A DNA stretch of 64,000 nucleotides from DATKKK01 sp964354625 (lineage in GTDB: Archaea; Thermoproteota; Bathyarchaeia; Bathyarchaeales; Bathycorpusculaceae), in assembly GCA_964354625.1 (NCBI GenBank), contig CAYHAK010000002.1, positions 1 through 64,000 of the forward strand. Reading direction: 5' to 3'. The translations under genes and the position numbers were made by a program. Positions 58,693-64,000 of this stretch are shown piece after piece. Each line of letters starts with the position of its first letter. Within the stretch, counting starts at the first letter, position 1. A model generated the notes under the pieces. It ran no database searches. It saw only the letters and a list, made by a program, of their open reading frames with translations, and was not told the DNA's origin.

Positions 58693-59820
58693 TCAAGAGC
58701 CGCGAAGACGCTTAGCAAATCGATAGACGGTTCTGCCAGTCTTATAGTACCAGGTTTTCTTATAGTTCGGGTAATCCCAATAGGTCTTAGGCGGGGACTT
58801 CATTATAGATTCGAATTCTTCTTTGGTGAGGCCGAATTTGTTGATGACGTAGTCCATATGCTCCTTCAGCTCTTGCTTGGGGTAGAGTTCCTTTTTCATC
58901 TCTTCTAGCGCTTGATCTCTTGTTATCTGTCCCGAGCAGATCAAACTGGATAGGTGAGATCTTCTCTTGTCGAATCCGAATTTCGTGGGTAAGATGTATG
59001 CTTGGAAGAACTTGGTGTAAACTGATTCATGATGTTTGTCGCCGTAGTCTTTCCAATAGATTTCTTTCTGCAGAGTCCTTTTTGCCTCTTTTTTGTTGTA
59101 GTCTATGTAGTCCAACAGTTGGATCACTTTCACGCCATTGAGGATTTTCCATCTCACCAAGTCAAATATGCTGTAATGAGGGAATGTTTTCAACTCTTTC
59201 GAACCAAATTGCCTTTGGATGCTTTCGATGTATTTCCAGTCTGCATGACCTTGGGACCACGCGTTGACTCCGATCGATTCAGTGGCGACGTTTGTTCCTA
59301 TTAGAATGTACTTCACTCCTTCTTTCAAGGCTCTTTGAAGCAGGATCGCTGTGATTGCGTGATCTGATGGTATTTCAGAATCGGGGGTGCTGGATTTCAG
59401 GAAAGACAACTGCAGGTCCTTGAATTCTTCCCAGTCAATTACGTGTGTGAAAAGGTCGATCTTGAGTATCCTGCAAATGTTCTCTATGTTTTTGACAGCT
59501 AATTCGGAATTCCATCCGTTATCCAGATGAATGGCTAGAGGTCTAAGTCCCAGTTTCTTAACAGTAGATGCGACAAAGGAGCTGTCTACCCCGCCGCTGA
59601 CGCCGATTATACAATCATACTTCTTGCCCTTGCCTTTTTCCTTAATTTCTTCAACAAGTGCTGCAAGTCTCTTTGCCCTTTCTTGTTCAGAAGGCAGAGA
59701 TCGCAACTTCTCTAGCGCATGTGTACAGTGATTACAGTATCCATGTTTGTCAAACACAATGTCTGGGTCTGTTGTGTCCATTATGCATCTCGTGCAAATC
59801 TGACAATCCTTAAGTGTCAT
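58693..59820 (-). CDS. N-acetyl sugar amidotransferase (WbpG/PseA type)
   Basis: ATP-dependent sugar amidotransferase, 375 aa, of the WbpG/WbuX/PseA family. N-terminal CTRCIMDTTDPDIVFDKHG and CNHC form the zinc-binding start; the PP-loop is IIGVSGGVDSSF; LGLRPLAIHLDNGWNSELA and TNVATESIG follow, all characteristic. It converts a sugar acetamido group to acetamidino, fed by the adjacent HisH/HisF-type subunits. A TATA box (59867-59878, minus) lies about 50 nt before its ATG, so it heads the operon. Confidence 0.92.
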   Translation of the reverse strand: MTLKDCQICTRCIMDTTDPDIVFDKHGYCNHCTHALEKLRSLPSEQERAKRLAALVEEIKEKGKGKKYDCIIGVSGGVDSSFVASTVKKLGLRPLAIHLDNGWNSELAVKNIENICRILKIDLFTHVIDWEEFKDLQLSFLKSSTPDSEIPSDHAITAILLQRALKEGVKYILIGTNVATESIGVNAWSQGHADWKYIESIQRQFGSKELKTFPHYSIFDLVRWKILNGVKVIQLLDYIDYNKKEAKRTLQKEIYWKDYGDKHHESVYTKFFQAYILPTKFGFDKRRSHLSSLICSGQITRDQALEEMKKELYPKQELKEHMDYVINKFGLTKEEFESIMKSPPKTYWDYPNYKKTWYYKTGRTVYRFAKRLRGS

Positions 59821-59866
59821 TGTTCAGCCTTTTCTCACGTATTTTCAAGGAAATGACTTAGACTGT

Positions 59867-59878
59867 CTATATTTAAAC
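59867..59878 (-). promoter_or_regulatory. TATA box of the sugar-amidination operon
   Basis: Minus-strand GTTTAAATATAG, about 50 nt before the start of the WbpG-type gene; expected leader about 25-30 nt. Confidence 0.5.
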
Positions 59879-59958
59879 ATATTTAAGTTGGCGTATGAAC
59901 TCGGCTACTCGTCAATAAAAGGAGTTCGCCAAAGAACTATGGCAGCTTCAATCGCTCG

Positions 59959-59967
59959 GCGCGCGCG
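59959..59967. repeat. Alternating CG run GCGCGCGCG
   Basis: Variant of the dispersed motif, 6 nt past the stop of the RmlD-like gene. Confidence 0.55.
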
Positions 59968-59972
59968 TGAAG

Positions 59973-60695
59973 TTATAGTTTTCTGCGAAGCTGGTTCGGT
60001 TTAACTCTTTCACTTCTAAGACTCATATCGCGGGGCAACGGGATGTCGATTTCATTCATCGTCATCGGTTTGATGTCAGGTGATGTTATTTTGGCGAGTT
60101 CGAACATGGAAAGCTTTTCTTCCCCTGCTAAATGAACTGTTCCCGTTAGTCTGCGGTCGACTACGTCTTTAACGGCGAGGGCGAGGTCGTCGGCGAAAAG
60201 GTAGGTGCCAAACCTGTCGGTGAAAGCTTTTTCATACTTCCATTTCTCTCGTGGCACGAAGTTGGCTCGGATTATTAGATGATTGTCAATCCGTTTTACT
60301 ACAAACTCGCCTATGAGCTTCGTTAGAGAGTAGAAGTTGTCTGGATAGGGGACGTCTGTTTCAACGTAGTCTCCCTTGTCTCCTCTGAAGATGCAAGCTG
60401 TTGACATGTAAACAAAGTAGCACTTATTGTTCTGTTGTCGGCAAGCTTCAACCAGGTTCTCAGTTGCAGTGACATTGTTCTTCCATGCTTCAGATCTTTT
60501 TTCCTCGCACGCTCTCACATCAGTCCATGCTGCAAAGTGGACTATCGTGTCGGGCTTCTCCTTTGAGACGTAATTCGCCACCAATTCGCTGTTCTTCAGT
60601 TCCAGCTCCTCGTGGGTCGGATGTAATGATGTTGGAAAGACTCTGACTACTTCTCTTCCAAGTCTTCCTGAACCGCCAGTGATCAGGGTTGTTAC
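59973..60695 (-). CDS. RmlD/CapF-like sugar nucleotide reductase (start unclear)
   Basis: Extended SDR, about 240 aa. The Rossmann motif LITGGSGRLGREVV lies before the first ordinary start codons (TTG/GTG near 60584), so the gene must begin further upstream, at about 60695, where only CTG, GTA or ATC codons are available. The body has HFAAWTDVRACEEK, YMSTACIFRGDKGDYVE and the YxxxK pair in YSLTKLIGEF. It probably reduces the 4-keto product of the adjacent dehydratase, as in CapE/CapF. Overlaps that gene by 4 nt. The missing start may be a sequencing error. Confidence 0.75.
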   Translation of the reverse strand, partial: VTTLITGGSGRLGREVVRVFPTSLHPTHEELELKNSELVANYVSKEKPDTIVHFAAWTDVRACEEKRSEAWKNNVTATENLVEACRQQNNKCYFVYMSTACIFRGDKGDYVETDVPYPDNFYSLTKLIGEFVVKRIDNHLIIRANFVPREKWKYEKAFTDRFGTYLFADDLALAVKDVVDRRLTGTVHLAGEEKLSMFELAKITSPDIKPMTMNEIDIPLPRDMSLRSERVKPNQLRRKL

Positions 60696-61678
60696 ATGAA
60701 GCCCTCCTTTTCCAAAAGCAAGCGTATTTCGTCCTTGTTCAATCTGCGAGCGTTTTCTGAAGTGTATTCGAGCAGTTTCGTTTTGAGCTTCGGAACTCCT
60801 TTAACTCCATGAGGATGGATAATGTAATATTCATCTTCTTCCACGGCTCTTCTTATTTCGTCTTCTTGCACCAAGGTTTCATGGATCTTCTCGCCTGGTC
60901 GGATATCCCCTTCCAATACTTTCACCTTTCCTTGTGCCAATGTTTCTGCGAGATCCTTCACCAAGCAGGCAGGCCGTTTGAGAACAAAGATCTCATTTCC
61001 TTTTCCATCTAGAAGCGCTTTGAACGCCAGCTGTATGGCGTCTCTCAAGCTCAAAAGGAATCTGGTCATTCTGAAATCAGTTACATATAGCGGCTGCTTT
61101 TTCTTGATCATATCTTTGAACAGCGGAATGACGCTCCCTCTGCTGCCTATTACGTTCCCATATCTAATTACAAGAAACTTCGTTGTTTGGACGCCTACTT
61201 CATTGGAGGTCATGATTTTTTCCTGTAGTGCCTTGGTCATCCCCATGGCGTTGATGGGTTTGACTGCTTTGTCTGTTGATATCGTTACTACCCTTGACAC
61301 TTCATTGATGATGGCGGCTTCCTTCACATTATGGGCTCCCAAAATGTTGGTTTTGACGGCTTCGAAGGGATGATACTCACAATCAGGGACCTGTTTCAGG
61401 GCTGCAGCATTGAATATCACATCCGCGTTCCTCGTGGCTTCCAGTGCTCTCTGGAAGTCTCTCACGTCTCCTATTATGAAGTTCAGGCGAGGGTCCGGAT
61501 ATTCCATGGCCATTTTATGTTGCAGATCTTCGCCTCTGGAGAATATTCTGATTTCTTTCACGTCAGATCTCAGCAACTCTTCAGTCATTTGATGACCGAA
61601 GCTGCCTGTTCCGCCCGTTATCAAAACTGTTTTTCCACGTAGGTAGCTGCCGATTTTTTTGATCATCATCCCAACCAA
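60692..61678 (-). CDS. UDP-GlcNAc 4,6-dehydratase (CapE/FnlA/FlaA1 type)
   Basis: Extended SDR, 328 aa. TGGTGSFGHQM binds NADP, FNAAALKQVPDCEYHP is the CapD/FlaA1 signature, and the catalytic region STDKAVKPINAMGMTK has Met where typical SDRs have Tyr, as in the C5-inverting enzymes. Makes UDP-4-keto-6-deoxy-HexNAc for surface glycans. The RmlD-like reductase follows with 4-nt overlap. The start may be any of the Met residues in MVGMMIKKIG. Confidence 0.9.
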   Translation of the reverse strand: MVGMMIKKIGSYLRGKTVLITGGTGSFGHQMTEELLRSDVKEIRIFSRGEDLQHKMAMEYPDPRLNFIIGDVRDFQRALEATRNADVIFNAAALKQVPDCEYHPFEAVKTNILGAHNVKEAAIINEVSRVVTISTDKAVKPINAMGMTKALQEKIMTSNEVGVQTTKFLVIRYGNVIGSRGSVIPLFKDMIKKKQPLYVTDFRMTRFLLSLRDAIQLAFKALLDGKGNEIFVLKRPACLVKDLAETLAQGKVKVLEGDIRPGEKIHETLVQEDEIRRAVEEDEYYIIHPHGVKGVPKLKTKLLEYTSENARRLNKDEIRLLLEKEGFM

Positions 61679-61965
61679 GTGTTTCTTTAGAGGTTTTCCA
61701 GATCGTTACAACGTGATTTTTGTGAATATTGGGGTTCCCTTTTAATATGTCTTGTGCGGTCCGTTTCTTCTTTGTTGAATAGCGTGCGTTATGTTCTTGC
61801 GCATGAGCCTGGACATCTTTATAAGCCTCTGAAGATGAAGAGTAACGAAGTTTGGCGCACAGACAGGCTGCGGATGTAGAGAGTGTTTTCTGTTTTCTTA
61901 TGCAGAAATGTTATCGGCAACCTGCAGGAACACTCCACTCGAACGTTTGAAGGAGCAGATACAAG
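61679..61965. other. Divergent intergenic region
   Basis: About 290 nt between divergent glycan genes. It contains AT-rich stretches suitable as promoters for both (for example CTTTATAAGCC near 61818), and no gene. Confidence 0.4.
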
Positions 61966-62898
61966 TTGAAAATCGGAATTCTCGGCGATCAGGATTCGGG
62001 AAAGAGATTAGCAAAACACTTGAGCGATTCCGGAGTCACCGCAGAATTCGTTTCATCTGGCATCCGGGGAAATCTGACTGTTCTATTTCGTCTTCGCAAC
62101 TACGATATAATTCATGGAATATACATGCGGCGATTTGTGTTTCTGTCTCTGATTCTCAGCAAGTTGTTTGGCAGGATCACTATTTGCCACTGGGAGGGTT
62201 CCGACGTAATGAACGTCGGCAGAGAAGAAAGGTCTAGGTTGATGGCCCTGATTCTGAAGAAATTTGTTGACCTGAACCTAGTGTTTTCAGAAAATCTTCA
62301 GAAGGAATTGGAGAACATGGGCACACCTTCTGTTGTCTGGCCCATTCCTGTAGATTCTGACTATTTTATGATTGATGAGCTGCCGCCAATGCCAAAGAAA
62401 TTTGCTGTGCTCTGCAAGTTGGCCGATGATCGACTTTACGGAAGCGACATTCTCTTCAAGCTGGCCAAAGATTTTCCACGCGTTACTTTTCTTGTTGTTC
62501 CAGGAGAAAATGTTGAGCCTTCATGGCTGCTTTCAAGGATCGAAAGCGTACCCACCTTGGTCTACTTGGGATGGAGAAATGACATGCTGGATGTCTATAA
62601 GCAGTCTACAGTCCTGTTGAGGCTAACCAGACACGATGGTTTGTCCTACATGGTGATAGAATCTTTAGCCTTGGGGCGGCAGGTGATATGGTCTCATGAC
62701 TTCCTGCCTTTCTGTCACTACGTTAGAAGTTATGATGAGGTCAAAAAGGCCTTATTACAGTTCCAGATGAATCCTCGGCTCAACATCGAGGGCGCAGACT
62801 ATGTTCGCAGGAATTTCAGTTCCAAACTTACGATCGGAAAACTGATAAAAGTATATCAAGGCCTTTGTTCGAGAAGGTATTCTAAGGCTCGCGATTAG
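61966..62898 (+). CDS. Glycosyltransferase, GT4-like
   Basis: A 310-aa GT-B transferase. The N-terminal half is short (LKIGILGDQDSGKRL, ICHWEGSDVMNVG). The donor half has KKFAVLCKLADDRLYGSDIL, FLVVPGENV and the acidic motif RHDGLSYMVIESLALGRQVI, with E at the E-x7-E end. Start TTG 61966 preceded by GGAGCAG. It is isolated between the dehydratase operon and an epimerase fragment; acceptor unknown. Confidence 0.82.
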   Translation: MKIGILGDQDSGKRLAKHLSDSGVTAEFVSSGIRGNLTVLFRLRNYDIIHGIYMRRFVFLSLILSKLFGRITICHWEGSDVMNVGREERSRLMALILKKFVDLNLVFSENLQKELENMGTPSVVWPIPVDSDYFMIDELPPMPKKFAVLCKLADDRLYGSDILFKLAKDFPRVTFLVVPGENVEPSWLLSRIESVPTLVYLGWRNDMLDVYKQSTVLLRLTRHDGLSYMVIESLALGRQVIWSHDFLPFCHYVRSYDEVKKALLQFQMNPRLNIEGADYVRRNFSSKLTIGKLIKVYQGLCSRRYSKARD

Positions 62899-63059
62899 TC
62901 TGAGTAACTGAATCGCCGCAAGTCTAGTATGTGCCGCGCGCGCGAACCTACCTCACACAGTCACGAGAATTCAGCAGAGGAAAATCGGGGGGAGTTTACG
63001 AAACAATGAAGCGTTTGTTTGTGGCTTGGGTCAAGTAGAATAGGTAATGTAGGCTGTTG

Positions 63060-63172
63060 TTGAAGAACAAGAAAGCCCTAGTGACTGGGGCGTTGGTTTT
63101 GTCGGTTCACATATAGTGGACGGGCTAGTCAAGAGCAACTGTGAAACGACGGTTATGGGTGACTTTTCAAAC
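63060..63172 (+). pseudogene. NAD-dependent sugar epimerase, N-terminal fragment
   Basis: From TTG 63060: KNKKALVTGG, then after one missing G in the GGGG at 63087-63090, VGFVGSHIVDGLVK and VMGDFSN. GxxGFVGSHIV is the Rossmann start of extended SDR epimerases. Coding similarity ends at CCGCGCGCGCG (63172). About 38 of some 310 residues remain. Confidence 0.65.
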
Positions 63173-63181
63173 CGCGCGCGC
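63173..63181. repeat. CGCGCGCGC at the epimerase truncation
   Basis: Alternating CG run located exactly where the epimerase fragment ends. Confidence 0.65.
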
Positions 63182-63244
63182 GACGTGGCGCACTGAGATT
63201 ACTGTTTCTGTTACTCGCCTCTAGTACATATGGGAAAACAATAG

Positions 63245-64000
63245 TCACTTGCTAGACGGAATCTGAGCGAAAGACTGATGGATTCTCTCGATCAACTCCT
63301 TTTCCAGTGCTTCGGCCCTTATTCTTACTTTTTCAACTTCCCTGGATGTGTCCGGATTTTTGATTTCGTCTTTCCGCTTCTCATTTGATTTCAGGATGAG
63401 TTTCAGGAATTCCGAATCGTGGCTCTCCAAAAGAAGCTCAATATTCGGAATCAGACAATGCTTGCCGATTATTCCTGGATACATTACGGGCCGATCGAGT
63501 CTTAAACGGTGAGTGTCCGCCAGGAAATCCACCGTATCGTCGAACTCCGCTCCAAAATGCTTTGATATGCGGTGCATTTCCTGGAAACATGCAATCATCC
63601 AAGCTCTGTAGGTCGTCTCGAAGAGCTTGGCCAGTTCCGTATCAATGCTGGTTTTCAGAATCTTCGTCTTCAATCCAAGTCCTTCAAAATGATCCCGGGC
63701 GGCTTCTGCCGATTCTGGTGTTACGCCGCCTATGTATTTTGTCCATTTCTGGATATCAGACTTCATGTACTCTCGGCTTCTGTGCAAGCCTCGAACAGGA
63801 GAATGAGCCATTAAGACATTGCCAGAGCGTTTATGTGCCTCCATCGTGGTTCCCGGTGGAACTGTGCTTTCGATAATCAGGAGTTTGGGCTTGAACCGAT
63901 TTACATAGTCGACCACGATGTCTACGAACTCTTTCTTCTTGAAACATGGGATACAGACATGGCAAACGTCAAGTAGAGCTGGAATCTTGCCCTGCTTCAA
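63245..64000 (-). CDS. Nucleotide-sugar dehydrogenase (UDP-glucose/GDP-mannose type), partial
   Basis: C-terminal 251 residues; the gene starts beyond the window. The UDP-glucose/GDP-mannose dehydrogenase family is indicated by LLIIESTVPPGTTMEAHK, ILKTSIDTELAKLFETTYRA and IGKHCLIPN with the catalytic-type cysteine. The C-terminal UDP-binding domain appears replaced by a short helical tail (EKVRIRAEALEKELIERIHQ), so the protein is shorter than classical dehydrogenases. It probably makes a uronic-acid or related sugar nucleotide for the glycan. Confidence 0.75.
   Translation of the reverse strand: MKQGKIPALLDVCHVCIPCFKKKEFVDIVVDYVNRFKPKLLIIESTVPPGTTMEAHKRSGNVLMAHSPVRGLHRSREYMKSDIQKWTKYIGGVTPESAEAARDHFEGLGLKTKILKTSIDTELAKLFETTYRAWMIACFQEMHRISKHFGAEFDDTVDFLADTHRLRLDRPVMYPGIIGKHCLIPNIELLLESHDSEFLKLILKSNEKRKDEIKNPDTSREVEKVRIRAEALEKELIERIHQSFAQIPSSK

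Larger units (their letters stand above)
62899..63244. other. Decayed stretch bounded by CG runs
   Basis: Contains CG runs at 62937-62943 and 63173-63181 and an epimerase fragment between them; no intact gene. Confidence 0.55.

Noticed and set aside
1..64000. CRISPR arrays, insertion sequences with transposase, restriction-modification or toxin-antitoxin pairs
   Set aside because: None seen. There are no regularly spaced repeats, no transposase motifs and no methylase motifs in the window.

Overview
The window is archaeal chromosome. It carries a class I lysyl-tRNA synthetase, both subunits of an aconitase-X-type phosphomevalonate dehydratase, UPF0147 and UPF0148/SSSCA1 small proteins, deoxyhypusine synthase, TrmB, Hel308 helicase, a remnant of the archaeal fructose-bisphosphate aldolase/phosphatase, TATA boxes about 25 nt before start codons, and tRNA genes interrupted by bulge-helix-bulge introns. 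Gene content and moderate GC suggest the TACK/Thermoproteota side, most like Bathyarchaeia. That placement is an inference, since no rRNA or ribosomal protein gene is present.

Layout. 1-4.4 kb: partial M32 carboxypeptidase with an assembly gap, tRNA-Glu, the mevalonate dehydratase pair, an HD hydrolase. 4.4-12.5 kb: thymidylate kinase, small conserved archaeal proteins, a cupin, a flavoprotein, a four-gene zinc-ribbon/coiled-coil/SPFH/membrane cluster, LysRS. 12.5-15.8 kb: accessory island with an integrase, an intron-bearing tRNA-Arg and decayed transporters. 15.8-23.6 kb: HDAC-like hydrolase, ArgRS, a DeoC homologue without its Schiff-base lysine, a hairpin-rich non-coding stretch, two deoxyhypusine synthase paralogues, an MFS transporter. 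23.7-27.7 kb: a RimK ATP-grasp/RLAN/GCS2/YkgJ group (putative peptide or amidoligase system) and a tRNA-Arg with two introns. 27.7-43.4 kb: regulators, a heavily damaged FBP aldolase/phosphatase, a glycosyltransferase, a ribophorin-I-like membrane protein, ferredoxin, a second HDAC-like protein, an AsnB-like enzyme, PurB and Hel308. 43.5-46.8 kb: an iron-sulfur/sulfur-mobilisation operon. 46.8-52.8 kb: a MoxR-ATPase/VWA system with several unrecognised partners. 52.8-64 kb: TrmB, flippase, glycosyltransferases, an amidinated-sugar module (WbpG/HisH/HisF type) and nucleotide-sugar enzymes, probably a surface-glycan locus.

Two cross-cutting observations stand out. First, a short alternating motif, GCGCGCGCTA and close variants, recurs between genes and in several places lies exactly where a gene is cut off. 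Second, decay is concentrated in particular genes (EamA, ABC-2 permease, FBP aldolase/phosphatase, GNAT, two glycan genes, an epimerase fragment), usually as single-base deletions, while long housekeeping genes are intact. One lesion is a precise 17-bp micro-inversion between 10-bp inverted repeats.
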